A stretch of DNA of 53,737 nt. It comes from Sphingomonadales bacterium (GTDB taxonomy: Bacteria; Pseudomonadota; Alphaproteobacteria; Sphingomonadales; Kordiimonadaceae). The DNA lies in assembly GCA_011088215.1 (NCBI GenBank), contig JAALKD010000020.1, positions 1-53,737 on the forward strand. Direction: 5' to 3'. Below, in pieces: positions 1 through 9,655 of this stretch. The position numbers and the translations under genes were made by a program. The notes beneath the pieces were generated by a model that ran no database searches, was not told the DNA's origin, and worked only from the letters and a program-made list of their open reading frames with translations. Each line of letters opens with the position of its first letter. The stretch's first letter is position 1.

Positions 1-332
1 CACTTGGCCAGTACGATATGCGAACCGGAAAGCGTTCAGTGTTGACTGATGGCAAATTGAATGCCACCGGGGCGGGACTATCCCCGGATGGGAGGCATAT
101 CTATGTGTCTGCTGAAGCGGATGGAAATCGTGCACTACACCGTATCGATACACAAGGCGGCGCGGTGGTTGATATGGGTGTCCCCGCTCAAATGGACAGC
201 GCTCCGAGAGTATCGCCTGATGGACGCTTTCTTCTCTATGGGTTTAATAGCGGAGACGGCACGGAGATATATTTGTTGAATTTGTCCAGCATGTCCTCGC
301 GAAACCTGTCGCAGGAATTTGCCGATCAATAG
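1..332 (+). CDS. C-terminal end of a TolB-like beta-propeller protein (partial)
   Basis: This reading frame is open from the window edge (first complete codon at base 3) to a TAG at 330-332, so the start lies outside the window. The visible part has two clear propeller-blade signatures, LSPDGRHIYVS and VSPDGRFLLYG, the SPDG motif of TolB/WD40-like (PD40) repeats. Each is followed by an aspartate- and glycine-rich turn. PD40 proteins are usually periplasmic and either bind partners or sit fused to peptidases; without the N-terminus I cannot say which. The minus-strand tRNA-Cys unit lies just downstream and converges on it. The lipoprotein at 39579-40472 has the same repeat type but is a separate gene. 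Family fairly sure, function unknown. Confidence 0.75.
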   Translation, partial: LGQYDMRTGKRSVLTDGKLNATGAGLSPDGRHIYVSAEADGNRALHRIDTQGGAVVDMGVPAQMDSAPRVSPDGRFLLYGFNSGDGTEIYLLNLSSMSSRNLSQEFADQ

Positions 333-355
333 GCCATTCAGAACGGGCCCGGCGC

Positions 356-389
356 AAAGAAAAAGGCCTGACAGTATTATGTCAGGCCT
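356..389 (-). terminator. Rho-independent terminator of the tRNA-Cys gene
   Basis: AGGCCTGACA (364-373) pairs perfectly with TGTCAGGCCT (380-389) around a 6-base loop. Read on the minus strand, the hairpin is followed by TTTTTCTTTG, a good U-tract. It lies 9 bases past the 3' CCA end of the minus-strand tRNA-Cys. On the plus strand the tail is weak, though the hairpin could also help end the propeller gene that stops at 332. Confidence 0.85.
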
Positions 390-397
390 CTTGAATT

Positions 398-471
398 TGG
401 AGGCGCGAACGAGAATCGAACTCGTGTACACGGATTTGCAATCCGTTGCGTCACCACTCCGCCATCGCGCC
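398..471 (-). tRNA. tRNA-Cys (GCA anticodon)
   Basis: The reverse complement folds as a standard 74-base tRNA. The acceptor stem is GGCGCGA paired with TCGCGCC. The anticodon stem ACGGA/TCCGT encloses the loop TTGCAAA, which puts anticodon GCA in the middle (plus-strand bases 437-439). The T-arm carries GTTCGAT in its loop (GAG-TTCGATT-CTC). The 3' CCA is encoded at 400-398. A rho-independent terminator follows directly. This is an ordinary single-copy-looking tRNA gene with no sign of an integrated element beside it. Confidence 0.97.
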
Positions 472-680
472 TCACATGGTGTATGTTGCTGGAAAACAGG
501 TAGGCCTGCTCGCTAGCGAGAGCAGCATATAACAAAGCGCTCCAGAAGCGGCAATCTCTTTTTTGGCTTATGCTGGTTTCTTGCTCGCATTGGAGCTTTG
601 GTTCCTCGAAAGTTGGGGTGGTTAGCCGAATACCCCGGTGCTAAGGTGCCCCCAAACAACAAAATGACCGGAGGAAACCC

Positions 681-1193
681 ATGAAAAAACTATTTGCCCC
701 ATTTTTGGCAATACTTACCTTGGCAGCAGCATACGGCGTGCCCGCCTACGCCGATGATAACACAGTTATTTATCTGGTACGTCATGCTGAAAAGCTCGCA
801 GACAGTGACCCGGGGTTAACCGATAAAGGCGTTGCCCGTGCCGATGCCCTTGCAGGCTTGCTCGCGGCCAAGGGAATTACCCAGGTGTTTTCCACCGATT
901 ATAAACGAACCCGGATGACTGCCGCGCCTACCGCCAAACAAAGCGGTGTTGAAATTACCTTGTATGACCCGCGCACCTTAAAACAGTTTGCGGAACAGCT
1001 TGCCGCGACCGCCAAGGCAGCGAAAGGCAACATTCTTGTGGTTGGGCACAGCAATACGACGCCGGTTGTGACCTCGTTTCTGACCAACACAGACTATCCG
1101 ATGCTCAATGAGGACCAATATGACCACTTGTATATTGTGCGCCGTGCCGCGGGTGGTTCCCTTAAGGCAAATATTGAATATTTTAATCCGTAA
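681..1193 (+). CDS. Secreted histidine phosphatase family protein (SixA/phosphoglycerate-mutase fold)
   Basis: A 170-residue protein with a typical signal peptide (MKKLFAPFLAILTLAAAYG, predicted cut after the Ala-rich stretch near residue 24). The mature part opens with the catalytic LVRHAEK motif (residues 32-38), where the His is the phospho-acceptor of the family. LTDKG follows, and the second catalytic His is in VVGHSNTTP near residues 120-128. The length and layout match short single-domain histidine phosphatases, not glycolytic mutases. The substrate cannot be read from the sequence; with a signal peptide it should act in the periplasm. GGAGG (671-675) lies 5 bases before the ATG and decides the start. 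The gene stands alone, with 250 bases to the next one. Confidence 0.88.
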   Translation: MKKLFAPFLAILTLAAAYGVPAYADDNTVIYLVRHAEKLADSDPGLTDKGVARADALAGLLAAKGITQVFSTDYKRTRMTAAPTAKQSGVEITLYDPRTLKQFAEQLAATAKAAKGNILVVGHSNTTPVVTSFLTNTDYPMLNEDQYDHLYIVRRAAGGSLKANIEYFNP

Positions 1194-1382
1194 GAACTGG
1201 TTTGCACTTGTGGCGCGGTAACGGCGGTTTGTCGCGCTGAACAGGCAAATAGTCGCATCCCTATTGGCCTTAGGCGTTATTCTGTTATCGGCTACAGGAT
1301 ATTTTTTTAATTTGCAGTGTGATATGGCATATTAACACATTGTTTATGGGCGGTAGTCTCTATATAAAGCCACTGAAATATG

Positions 1383-1397
1383 TGGCACACTGTGCCA
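1383..1397. promoter_or_regulatory. Palindrome upstream of the methyltransferase gene
   Basis: TGGCAC (1383-1388) and GTGCCA (1392-1397) form a perfect 6-base inverted repeat around ACT, about 50 bases before the GTG start at 1444. It has the size of a dimeric regulator site. No regulator is assigned. The rest of the intergenic stretch (1194-1443) shows no clear gene or terminator. Confidence 0.35.
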
Positions 1398-1443
1398 ATG
1401 AATGTATGTGTGAATTTGAACATTTGTTAATTGAGGTTTTGAT

Positions 1444-2097
1444 GTGAGCGATCCTGCCGTTGCCCTTTCTCATATGATTGATAGCCAGCTTCGTCCCAAT
1501 GAGGTGAATGACGAGCGGATAATCGCTGCAATTTCGGCGGTGCCGCGTGATAAATTTGTTCCGAAAATTAAACGCGCCGTTGCTTACGTTGACGAAGATA
1601 TCGAGGTGGGCGAGGGCCGCTTTCTGATGGAGCCTCGCGTGTTTGGTCGTTTGTTGACCGCTGCGGACGTACAACCCAGCGATATCGTTTTAGATATTGG
1701 CTGTGCGACGGGTTACTCATCCGCGGTTCTGGCGCAGTTGGCTGATGCAGTTGTGGCGGTTGAAGAAAATGAAACGCTGGCTGCGCGCGCTGAGAAAAAA
1801 CTCGCCGAGCAGGACATTATGAATGTGGCAGTTGTTACCTGCACCATGTGTGAGGGGGTGGCAAAGCAAGGTCCGTTCGACGTGATTTTCATTGAGGGTG
1901 CTGTGGAAGAAGTGCCAGTGGCGCTGGTCAAGCAATTGAAAGACGGTGGCCGTCTGGTATGCGCAAAGGTTGAAGGCGGCGTCGGTCGCGCCCATATAGT
2001 AAGAAAATCCGGGGAATCGGTTACAGAACAGACATTGTTTGATGCAGATGTAATGATGTTGCCAGGTTTCGAGGCGAAACAGGCATTCGTTTTTTAG
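1444..2097 (+). CDS. Protein-L-isoaspartate O-methyltransferase-like protein
   Basis: A 217-residue class I methyltransferase of the PCMT family. The N-terminus contains the family pattern MIDSQLRPNEV and VPRDKFVP (residues about 12-40). The SAM-binding glycine loop is VLDIGCATGYSSAVL (about residues 82-96). Canonical PCMT would repair isoaspartyl residues. This subtype sits before tolC in many alphaproteobacteria and lacks the fully canonical GxGSGY loop (here GCATGY), so its real substrate is unsettled. The start is GTG at 1444 (GTG AGC GAT), preceded by TGAGG about 8 bases upstream. An AT-rich dyad at 2131-2153 separates it from tolC. It is not the usual surE-linked pcm, which is absent from its expected place at 32 kb. 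Confidence 0.85.
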   Translation: MSDPAVALSHMIDSQLRPNEVNDERIIAAISAVPRDKFVPKIKRAVAYVDEDIEVGEGRFLMEPRVFGRLLTAADVQPSDIVLDIGCATGYSSAVLAQLADAVVAVEENETLAARAEKKLAEQDIMNVAVVTCTMCEGVAKQGPFDVIFIEGAVEEVPVALVKQLKDGGRLVCAKVEGGVGRAHIVRKSGESVTEQTLFDADVMMLPGFEAKQAFVF

Positions 2098-2130
2098 GCC
2101 GTTGGAGCGGCGTATAAAATGGTTGAAAAA

Positions 2131-2153
2131 TTTTGACCACAAAAGGGTCAAAA
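2131..2153. promoter_or_regulatory. AT-rich dyad between the methyltransferase gene and tolC
   Basis: TTTTGACC (2131-2138) is followed, after 7 bases, by its exact complement GGTCAAAA (2146-2153). It could be a weak terminator of the upstream gene or an operator in the tolC leader; the stem is A/T-heavy and no long U-tract follows. It lies about 110 bases before the tolC ATG. Confidence 0.4.
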
Positions 2154-2261
2154 ATCGATGGGAAAGATGATAAAGAAGCTTTCTCAGACTAGGCGATCCA
2201 CAATGGATCGTTTTAGAGTAAATAAAAATAATATAAACCGCGAGGAACCGAGGAGATACAA

Positions 2262-3650
2262 ATGAAACTGAGGATCAAGGCAGTATTGGCCCTGACTACC
2301 ATATTGGCCACTACACCCATGGTGCAGGCCGAAACCCTGAAAGAAGCGCTGGCGGCAGCCTATGCCAGTAACCCACAATTGATGGCGCAGCGCGCGGCCC
2401 TACGGGCTGTTGATGAGGGTGTTGCAGCTGCCAACGCAGGTTTTTTACCCCAGGTCAATGGCACTGGAACCTTTCAACGAGGAGCAGGTGATCGAGAAAT
2501 TGGTGCAGGAACTGGTTTTGTTGCGCGAGACATTAACAGCGATAATTACTCCATAAACCTTGATCAAAACCTGTTCAACGGCTTTCAGGATTATAATTCA
2601 CGCAAGCAAGCAGTTCGAACCGTGCGCGCCAGCCGGGCACAGTTGGTATCAGTTGAGCAGCAGGTACTATTGGACGGTGTAACCGCCTATATGAATGTGC
2701 TGCGAGATGAGGCTGTTGTTGAGTTGAATCAGAATAATATTCAGGTGCTTGAGCGCCAGTTGCAAGCCAGCCGCGATCGTTTCCGTGTTGGCGAGGTAAC
2801 TCGCACCGACGTTGCGCAGTCCGAAGCGCGCCTTGAGGGCGCAAAATCCAAATTGTTGAGTGCGGAGGCGACACTTGCTGGGAGCAGGGCTCTTTATCAA
2901 CGGGTTATAGGCCGTCCTCCAGCCACGCTGGAAACGCCGTCTGAGAAACCTGCGTTACCAGAAAATCTCGATGCTGCGTTAGAGATTGCGATTGCCGAGA
3001 GCCCAGCAGTAAAAGCTGCTCGGTTCAACGAAGAGGCAGCGCGCTATGCGGTCAACTCTGCAAAAGGCTCGTTGTTGCCTTCGGTTGGCTTTCGGGCTGG
3101 TTATAACCGAAATGAAGCTATCACAAGTGACAATACAGGCGCATCGACCATTGATGTAATTGACTCGCAGAAAAGCGTGACTGTTCAAGTGACTGTTCCT
3201 CTTTACAATGGTGGTGCGCGGCATTCTACTGTGCGTCGGGCTAAGCAAGTGCGAAGCCAGAGGATGATGGAAATTTATCAGGCCGAGCGTTCGGCGCAGG
3301 AACAGGCGCTTGTTGCATGGGACAATTACCGCGCTTCCAAAGGCCAGATCGTTTCCAGCGAAGCGCAGGTTCGTGCCAACGAGATTGCATTAGAGGGCGT
3401 TCGCCAGGAGGCCTATGTTGGTTCACGTACAACACTTGATGTACTGAACGCTGAACAGGAATTGTTGAATTCACGGGTGTCGCTTGTGCGGGCGCAGCGC
3501 AACGAATCTGTTGCAGCATACAGTCTAGTATCTGCCATTGGTCGTCTGACGGCGCGTGATATTGGCCTCGGTGTCGACCTGTATGACGAGAAGGCTTATT
3601 ATGACAAGGTCAATGACAAGTTTATCGGTCTCGATACCAAAGTTCGCTAG
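2262..3650 (+). CDS. tolC: TolC family outer membrane efflux/secretion channel
   Basis: A 462-residue outer membrane factor. Residues 1-23 form a signal peptide ending in MVQAETL. The mature protein shows the two homologous OEP halves: the first begins with LKEALAAAYASNPQL, with the long coiled hairpin AQSEARLEGAKSKLL near residues 185-200. The second begins with ALEIAIAESPAVKAA and ends with the hairpin LDVLNAEQELLNSRVSLVRAQ and SLVSAIGRLTA. TolC trimers cross the outer membrane and serve type I secretion and RND/MFS efflux pumps. GGAGAT just before the ATG is a strong ribosome site, and a rho-independent terminator closes the unit. No ABC exporter or adaptor gene is in the window, so its partner pump is encoded elsewhere. 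It may export the RTX protein at 20062-20799, but that is inference only. Confidence 0.95.
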   Translation: MKLRIKAVLALTTILATTPMVQAETLKEALAAAYASNPQLMAQRAALRAVDEGVAAANAGFLPQVNGTGTFQRGAGDREIGAGTGFVARDINSDNYSINLDQNLFNGFQDYNSRKQAVRTVRASRAQLVSVEQQVLLDGVTAYMNVLRDEAVVELNQNNIQVLERQLQASRDRFRVGEVTRTDVAQSEARLEGAKSKLLSAEATLAGSRALYQRVIGRPPATLETPSEKPALPENLDAALEIAIAESPAVKAARFNEEAARYAVNSAKGSLLPSVGFRAGYNRNEAITSDNTGASTIDVIDSQKSVTVQVTVPLYNGGARHSTVRRAKQVRSQRMMEIYQAERSAQEQALVAWDNYRASKGQIVSSEAQVRANEIALEGVRQEAYVGSRTTLDVLNAEQELLNSRVSLVRAQRNESVAAYSLVSAIGRLTARDIGLGVDLYDEKAYYDKVNDKFIGLDTKVR

Positions 3651-3675
3651 TCGCGAGACTTCTGAATTATTCATA

Positions 3676-3701
3676 GGGAGCTTTCGGGCTCCCTTTTTTT
3701 T
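3676..3701 (+). terminator. Rho-independent terminator of tolC
   Basis: GGGAGC (3676-3681) pairs with GCTCCC (3688-3693), followed by eight T (3694-3701), 25 bases after the tolC stop codon. Confidence 0.93.
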
Positions 3702-3767
3702 GTTAACCAGTCTTTAAAGCCTTTAGGCGATGGTTTCCTTTAACTGCTTTAGTTCTATTAAGAATTA

Positions 3768-3796
3768 TTGACAGCCTACTCATGAGACGGTACCTG
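3768..3796 (+). promoter_or_regulatory. Likely sigma70 promoter of popZ
   Basis: TTGACA (3768-3773), a 17-base gap, then TACCTG (3791-3796), 34 bases before the popZ ATG and downstream of the tolC terminator. The -35 box is perfect, the -10 box weak. Confidence 0.45.
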
Positions 3797-3830
3797 TTTC
3801 AGAGGGACTATTTTAGTAATTGGCGGGTCT

Positions 3831-4421
3831 ATGAGCGCTAACGCATCTGAAGATGAACCGACTATGGAAGAAATTCTGGCGTCTATCCGCCGGATAATTT
3901 CAGACGAGTCGGAAGAAGAGGGTGAGCTGGAGACGGAAGACGAGTCTTTCGACGAAGAAGCTGTGCCAGATGTGGATGCAGACGCGGAACCTGAAGAGGA
4001 ACCCGCGCCAGAGCCTGTTGCAGAGCCTGAGCCCGAACCGGAGCCAGAGCCAGAGCCAGAGCCGGAACCTGTCCCTGAGCCAGAACCTGTTCCTGAACCT
4101 GCCGCTGCAGCACCTGCGCCAGCCCCGGCACCTGCGCCAATCCCTGAGCCAGAAGAAGATATTCTGGAACTGACAGATTTGGCGTCGCCTGGTGATATCG
4201 AATCTATTGTTTCGCCCACGGTGGAAACCCAAGCGGCAGACAGTTTCGCACACCTCACCCATTTGATGGTGCAAGGCTACGGCGGCGCGGAAAACACGCT
4301 GGAATCACTTGTGCGCGCCATGCTTAAGCCTATGCTGCAGGCATGGCTGGATGAAAACCTGCCATCGATCGTGGAAGATGCGGTTGAACGCGAAGTTGCC
4401 CGCATTTCCCGTCGCCAATAA
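3831..4421 (+). CDS. popZ: PopZ/DUF2497 family polar organizing protein
   Basis: The 196-residue layout matches PopZ. A conserved N-terminal helix ([17 protein letters not shown], residues 11-27) binds partner proteins. A long acidic Pro/Glu linker follows (about residues 30-145, with tandem PEPEPE units and a short Pro/Ala stretch). The C-terminal helices ([20 protein letters not shown], then [16 protein letters not shown]) drive oligomerisation. In Caulobacter PopZ forms a polar condensate that anchors the ParB-parS origin and signalling proteins. The position between tolC and valS is usual in alphaproteobacteria. The Pro/Glu repeats make long spurious open frames on the other strand. Length is close to the 177-residue Caulobacter protein. 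Confidence 0.9.
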   Translation: MSANASEDEPTMEEILASIRRIISDESEEEGELETEDESFDEEAVPDVDADAEPEEEPAPEPVAEPEPEPEPEPEPEPEPVPEPEPVPEPAAAAPAPAPAPAPIPEPEEDILELTDLASPGDIESIVSPTVETQAADSFAHLTHLMVQGYGGAENTLESLVRAMLKPMLQAWLDENLPSIVEDAVEREVARISRRQ

Positions 4422-4474
4422 ACCTATATTTTTTGTGTGAAGAGTTGCTGCCAGGCGTAAACGACAGCGTTTGT

Positions 4475-5556
4475 TCAATTATGGTCGGAAGCGCTTTGTT
4501 TGTGCGATGACATAGGGCGCGGGCGCGACCGTTCTGAATATAGGGTCATCACTGGATAAATCGGAATTTTGGATCCATAAAACTTCACTTTGAAATCTTC
4601 ATTATTTGGTGTGTAAACCGCGCCGTCGATAATTTGGACAGGCTCGCCTTCCTCATCGACCAATGGGTTCAACAACAGACGTTCTCCCTGAAAATCGATT
4701 ACATGGCGATATTGTGCCAAGATACTGGCACCGATCAGGCCGTCTCGCTCTTCAGATTGGGCAGGCACGGAACTCTGGCGATGAAAATTGGTAGATTCTC
4801 AAAATACAAACTTCCAAAACTAATATTTGCCGCGGTAAGGACCCCCATTTGTTGAGAGACTAACAATTTTCTTTCAGCCAAGGACGTTGCTTGCTTAAAA
4901 TGTCTTTCACTCCAAAATACCATTCCGCCCGGATAGCCGCTGTCCAGCATCATATTTTTTACTGAGCTGCGCTTTTCCCATGGAAGCTGAGATTTGAAAG
5001 TGATGTAGGGAGTGTGCCCAACCATCTTTAAATTGTGCACAAGTTCGAACTCTTCTTCCAAGTCGGTTCCAGGCAGATAAAGGTTAAGCTTTTCCTCTTG
5101 CGGGTCGATCTCGACGGTATAACGCTCAAATAACTCTTGCCCGATAATACCGCTAAAATTGGCTTCCAGTGCGTCTTGCACCCCCGTATCGCCAGCGATA
5201 AGAAGTCCGTTTTTGCTGACGAAAGTCGACGGACCTTCAGAAAGCGAAACTTCGCCGAGGCGCTTTCCCACTGCCGACTTTCCGATGGCCGGAAAATTTA
5301 TTTTTGCCTCGCTAACGTCGGCCAAGGCATGGTCCGGGATCAGTGTGGTATCAAAAAAAATCGAACTGGTTGCACCTGTGTCCAGTAAAAACGTAATGGT
5401 GCCGTTCGGACCGTCAAACCTGATGTGGGTACGGTTGTCGATAATCTCGATGGGGAAGGTGGCAATGGGTGTCGGTGTGGCCTGCGCGGTCAAGCTTGCC
5501 AAAAGCGAAAAGGAAATGAAAATACTAAGTTTGAGCTTCAAATATTGATGTTTCAT
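4475..5556 (-). pseudogene. Retropepsin-like aspartyl protease gene, split by a one-base frameshift
   Basis: The first frame (from 5556) has a signal peptide (KLKLSIFISFSLLASLTAQA), the aspartyl motif FLLDTGATSSIFF (about residues 56-68) and a second LDSGYPGG motif. It then runs out of frame near 4770, just after PIFIARVP. The missing C-terminus continues in another frame (AQSEERDGLIGASILAQY and onward to 4475). One added base near 4765-4775 would give about 360 residues, against 354 for the adjacent paralogue (5670-6734), which aligns straight through the break. Either a recent loss or a sequence error. Single-DTG proteins of this fold act as dimers or bind peptide in the periplasm. Substrate unknown. 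Confidence 0.8.
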
Positions 5557-5669
5557 TTCAAAATCATACGCATTTTTGTCTTTTTAGGCAATTCAATCTG
5601 TCATTGATGCGATGAGCTGCACCGCAGTTGGGACGAAATGCCGCTTCTGCGCAGTGGTGGGCAATTTTG

Positions 5670-6692
5670 CTAGTCTTCAAATTTTATGACCTGTCTAATG
5701 CTCACTGACGGCTTGTCTTTAAAATCTTCGTAAACTGCATTCTCGCCATTAGGCGTATAAAGCGTTCCGTCAATCACTTTGGTATAACCAGATGTTTTCT
5801 TGGAGGAGATCCAAAGTTTTCTGCTTGTGAAATCAATGGCATAGTAAAAATTATTCAACACTGCCGCGCCCATAAGTCCATTGCGGTCAGTAATTTGGGG
5901 TGGTGGATTTGCGCCTAGAAATATGGGTGAATTCACGAATTTTAGTGTGCCAAACCTGAAATTAGCTCGGGAAGAAATGCCTGTGTTTTCCGCGATCAAT
6001 TGCTTGCGGTTTTGTTTTTTTGCTGCTTTGTCGAAATGCTTCTTGTCCCAAATTACCAGAGCGCCAGGGTAGCCGGTATCCAGAAGCATTTCCTTGAGGG
6101 ACGGGCTGGTTTCCCATGGCAGTTTGCTTGTAAAGCGCACGTGTGCGGCGGTTCCCTGGAAATGCAGCCGGTGTTTACTTCGGTAAAATTCGCCCAGGTC
6201 AGTGCCTTTGGCGTAGAGCGTCAGTGTTCTTTTTTCCGGGTCCAGGGCGATTGCATAACTGGCAAAAAACTCCTGCCCTAGAATGCCGTCATACCGCAGC
6301 ACCAGTTTATTGCGCAGGCCAGCTTTGTCTTTCAATAATACGGTATTACGGGCGGTGAACTCCAGCCCCGGCGCTGTTAATCGTAGACCATCTAGGCGTG
6401 CACCTTTTATGGTTTGGTTCAATGCTGGGAACGAAATGGACACGGGGTCGGTGGTTGTTGGACGTTGAAATTTTGATGACTTGTCCGCAAATAAAATTGT
6501 AGTTGTTGCGCCGGAATCCAGCAGCATTTTGACCTCTACGCCATCAAAATTAAGGGAAAGGCGAATGCGGTTGTTTTCCCTTTCATAAGGCAAAACAGTG
6601 ATCGGTGCCTGGCCGTCAACCCCGCTGCCAATACCTAGCGAAATAATCAACAATATTAACGCAAAGTAAGGCCTGTTTGAAGCTATATGCAT
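5670..6692 (-). CDS. Retropepsin-like aspartyl protease family protein (secreted)
   Basis: Intact paralogue of the frameshifted gene downstream on the same strand. I start it at the ATG at 6692, which yields a signal peptide (HIASNRPYFALILLIISLGI); an ATG at 6719 and a TTG at 6734 are in frame, and no start has a good ribosome site. The aspartyl motif is MLLDSGATTTILF (near residue 55 of this start). A second LLDTGYPGA motif lies in the middle. The family signature near the C-terminus is DRNGLMGAAVLNNFY, followed by VIDGTLYTPNG. The protein probably faces the periplasm. The pair lies as a tandem duplication between popZ and valS, divergent from valS. Function beyond the protease fold is unknown. 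Confidence 0.78.
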   Translation of the reverse strand: MHIASNRPYFALILLIISLGIGSGVDGQAPITVLPYERENNRIRLSLNFDGVEVKMLLDSGATTTILFADKSSKFQRPTTTDPVSISFPALNQTIKGARLDGLRLTAPGLEFTARNTVLLKDKAGLRNKLVLRYDGILGQEFFASYAIALDPEKRTLTLYAKGTDLGEFYRSKHRLHFQGTAAHVRFTSKLPWETSPSLKEMLLDTGYPGALVIWDKKHFDKAAKKQNRKQLIAENTGISSRANFRFGTLKFVNSPIFLGANPPPQITDRNGLMGAAVLNNFYYAIDFTSRKLWISSKKTSGYTKVIDGTLYTPNGENAVYEDFKDKPSVSIRQVIKFED

Positions 6693-6869
6693 ATCGTGGC
6701 AGACTAACAGACCGGACATATAGTGGAAGCACAATTTGTATCCGTGGGATACTAACCTAAAAAAAGATTGAAAATTCGAAATCAGGGCTTTTGTTTTGGC
6801 GCAAACTTGTGCATTTTGCGGCCCACATCGGCGGATACAGCCGCATTAAAGCTAATTCAGGGTAACAAG

Positions 6870-9533
6870 ATGCTCGACAAGACATATTCACCAGCAGATA
6901 TCGAAACCAAATGGTACGAGCATTGGGAAGAAACCGGCGCGTTTGAATGCGGCAAACGCCCTGACGCTGAACCCTATGTCATTGTTATGCCGCCGCCCAA
7001 TGTAACCGGCAGTCTGCACATGGGCCATGCACTCGATAACGCACTACAGGATGCCTTGATCCGGTTTGAGCGTCTGCGCGGCAAAGACACACTGTGGCAG
7101 CCCGGAACAGACCACGCCGGCATCGCCACGCAAATGGTTGTTGAGCGTCAATTGGCCGATGAAGGTAACAATATGTCGCGCCGCGATATGGGGCGTGATG
7201 CGTTTGTTGAGCGGGTTTGGCAGTGGAAAGAACAATCTGGCGGTGCAATTACCCGCCAATTGCGCCGTTTGGGCGCCAGCTGTGACTGGTCGCGCGAAGC
7301 TTTCACCATGGACGAGCCGCGTTCTGCTGCTGTACTGAAGAAATTTGTCCAGCTTTACCGTGAAGGCCTTGCATACAAAGACAAGCGCCTGGTTAATTGG
7401 GATCCCAAATTTAAAACCGCGATCTCGGATCTGGAAGTGGATCAACGCGAGGTTAACGGCCACATGTGGGAATTTGCCTACCCGTTGGTCGATGGGCCGG
7501 TTGATGGCATTTCGGAAATTACCATTGCGACCACGCGACCGGAAACCATGTTGGGCGACGGCGCTGTAGCAGTCCACCCGTCTGACGAGCGCTATAAAAA
7601 CCTGATCGGTAAAATGGTGCGCTTGCCAATTGCAGAACGCCATATTCCCATTATTGTGGACGAATATCCTGACCCCGAATTTGGCTCAGGTGCAGTGAAA
7701 ATTACTGGCGCACATGATTTCAATGACTTTGAAGTAGCTCGCCGCAACGATATTCCGTTGATAGTTCTCATGGACGACGAGGCGCGGATGATTTCGACCC
7801 CGCAGAACAACGTGCCCGCGCACTACGACGGCGTAGACCGTTATGAAGCCCGTGAAATGGTTTTGAGAGAAATTAAAGATCTGGGTTTTTACCGCGGGGT
7901 TGAGGATAAAATAATTGCTCAGCCGTTTGGTGACCGGTCTGGCGTCGTGATCGAACCGATGTTGACAGAGCAGTGGTATGTGGACGCCGAAACATTGGCG
8001 AAACCGGCGATTGAGGCGGTTGAAACCGGTAAAACCAATTTCATCCCGAAAAATTGGGAAAAAACCTATTTTGAGTGGATGCGCAACATTCAGCCATGGT
8101 GCGTGTCTCGCCAATTATGGTGGGGGCACCAAATCCCGGCATGGTATGCGCCTGACGGCACTGTATTTGTAGAAGAAACCGAAGAGGCCGCACAAGCTGC
8201 TGCAACAGCCAAATTTGGTGAGACTGTTGCGCTGACCCGCGATGAAGATGTGCTCGATACGTGGTTTTCGTCTGCCATGTGGCCGTACAGCACAATGGGC
8301 TGGCCAGAGCAAACAGCAGAACTGGATAAATATTACCCCAACGCCACCCTGATTACCGGGTTTGACATTATCTTCTTCTGGGTTGCCCGCATGATGATGT
8401 CAGGCATGCATTTCATGGGCGAAATACCATTTAAGGATGTCTACATCCATGCGTTGGTGCGCGACGCCAACGGACAGAAGATGTCAAAGTCCAAGGGTAA
8501 TGTGATTGACCCGCTGGAGTTTTGTGACAAATACGGTGCAGATGCACTACGCTTTACACTTGTTGCCATGGAAGCCCAGGGCAGGGACATAAAACTGGAC
8601 GAAAAGCGGGTTGAAGGCTACCGCAACTTTGGCACCAAGCTTTGGAACGCTGCACGTTTCTGCGAGATGAACGGTATTTCCGGGTCTGATGGAACTATTC
8701 CAAATGCAGACTTAACCGTTAACAAGTGGATTATCAGTGAAGTTGGAAGGGCCCGCGACGGGGTCACCAAAGCGCTGGATGCCTTCCGGTTTAACGACGC
8801 TGCTGACGCGATCTACCATTTCACATGGGGCACTTTTTGTGACTGGTATGTGGAGCTGATCAAACCGGTTTTCTGGGGCGAAGACGAGGCTGCAAAAGCC
8901 GAAACACGCAAAGTTGCCGGTTGGGTGCTGGACCAGATACTGGTGCTGTTGCATCCTTTCATGCCGTTTATAACCGAAGAGTTATGGCATTCGATGAAAT
9001 CCGACCGAGCGACCGATTTGATTTTGGCGACTTGGCCCAGTGAAATTGCCGCAGACGAAGAAGCAGCCGCTGATGTGAACTGGGCGATCAAATTCATCAC
9101 TGAAATTCGCTCAACCCGCTCTGAGATGAATGTGCCTGCTGGCGCCAAAGCAACCGCTCTTGTGGTTGGCGCCTCCGAGCGGACAGCACGGCGTATCGCC
9201 GACTGGCAGGATATGATTGGCCGTTTGGCGCGCATTGAAAGCCTGACTGCTGTAGATGCCGCCGACAGTAAGGGCGCAGCCCAGGTGGTGGTTGACGAAG
9301 CAACAGTGTATCTGCCGCTGGCGGATTTGATGGACATTGAGGCAGAAAAAGCGCGGCTGGATAAGTCGATCGAAAAACTGAACAAGGAAGCCGGCGGCCT
9401 GAAGGGACGGCTTTCCAACGAAAAATTCCTGGCGAAAGCCCCTGAACATGTGGTGGCTGAGGCCAAAGAACAGTTGGCGGACCTGGATGTTCAGATCGAA
9501 AAACTGCAAGCGGCCTTAGCGCGATTGGCGTAG
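6870..9533 (+). CDS. valS: Valine--tRNA ligase
   Basis: Class I aminoacyl-tRNA synthetase, 887 residues from the ATG at 6870. The frame is open further upstream, but the protein family begins with [20 protein letters not shown]. The HIGH motif appears as HMGH in [13 protein letters not shown] (about residues 40-52). The editing domain contains [10 protein letters not shown]. The KMSKS motif is seen as [13 protein letters not shown] near residue 536. The C-terminal coiled-coil arm typical of ValRS runs from [17 protein letters not shown] to the end. The enzyme charges tRNA-Val and hydrolyses Thr-tRNA-Val. No T-box or other leader is apparent. The gene is divergent from the aspartyl protease pair. 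Confidence 0.97.
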   Translation: MLDKTYSPADIETKWYEHWEETGAFECGKRPDAEPYVIVMPPPNVTGSLHMGHALDNALQDALIRFERLRGKDTLWQPGTDHAGIATQMVVERQLADEGNNMSRRDMGRDAFVERVWQWKEQSGGAITRQLRRLGASCDWSREAFTMDEPRSAAVLKKFVQLYREGLAYKDKRLVNWDPKFKTAISDLEVDQREVNGHMWEFAYPLVDGPVDGISEITIATTRPETMLGDGAVAVHPSDERYKNLIGKMVRLPIAERHIPIIVDEYPDPEFGSGAVKITGAHDFNDFEVARRNDIPLIVLMDDEARMISTPQNNVPAHYDGVDRYEAREMVLREIKDLGFYRGVEDKIIAQPFGDRSGVVIEPMLTEQWYVDAETLAKPAIEAVETGKTNFIPKNWEKTYFEWMRNIQPWCVSRQLWWGHQIPAWYAPDGTVFVEETEEAAQAAATAKFGETVALTRDEDVLDTWFSSAMWPYSTMGWPEQTAELDKYYPNATLITGFDIIFFWVARMMMSGMHFMGEIPFKDVYIHALVRDANGQKMSKSKGNVIDPLEFCDKYGADALRFTLVAMEAQGRDIKLDEKRVEGYRNFGTKLWNAARFCEMNGISGSDGTIPNADLTVNKWIISEVGRARDGVTKALDAFRFNDAADAIYHFTWGTFCDWYVELIKPVFWGEDEAAKAETRKVAGWVLDQILVLLHPFMPFITEELWHSMKSDRATDLILATWPSEIAADEEAAADVNWAIKFITEIRSTRSEMNVPAGAKATALVVGASERTARRIADWQDMIGRLARIESLTAVDAADSKGAAQVVVDEATVYLPLADLMDIEAEKARLDKSIEKLNKEAGGLKGRLSNEKFLAKAPEHVVAEAKEQLADLDVQIEKLQAALARLA

Positions 9534-9655
9534 GCAAGACACGCTATTTTTACGGCTTTATTAACCAATATTGCTGACTTTGTTTACCGTAGTGAAGTAA
9601 TGTCGCTGTGGGAGCGGTGCGACTATGCGCCGTTGGTTGGGAAAATTGGCAAGTA

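Noticed and set aside
398..471. tRNA-Cys as an attachment site for an integrated element
   Set aside because: No integrase, no repeat of the tRNA 3' end and no foreign genes nearby; both sides look like ordinary chromosome.
4016..4150. Tandem repeat in popZ as a mobile or CRISPR-like repeat
   Set aside because: It is in-frame Pro/Glu codon repetition inside a known low-complexity linker.
3776..4274. Long open frames rich in Gly/Ala/Ser and Trp/Arg on the minus strand over popZ
   Set aside because: They are mirror images of the Pro/Glu repeats of popZ, with no ribosome site and no known domain.
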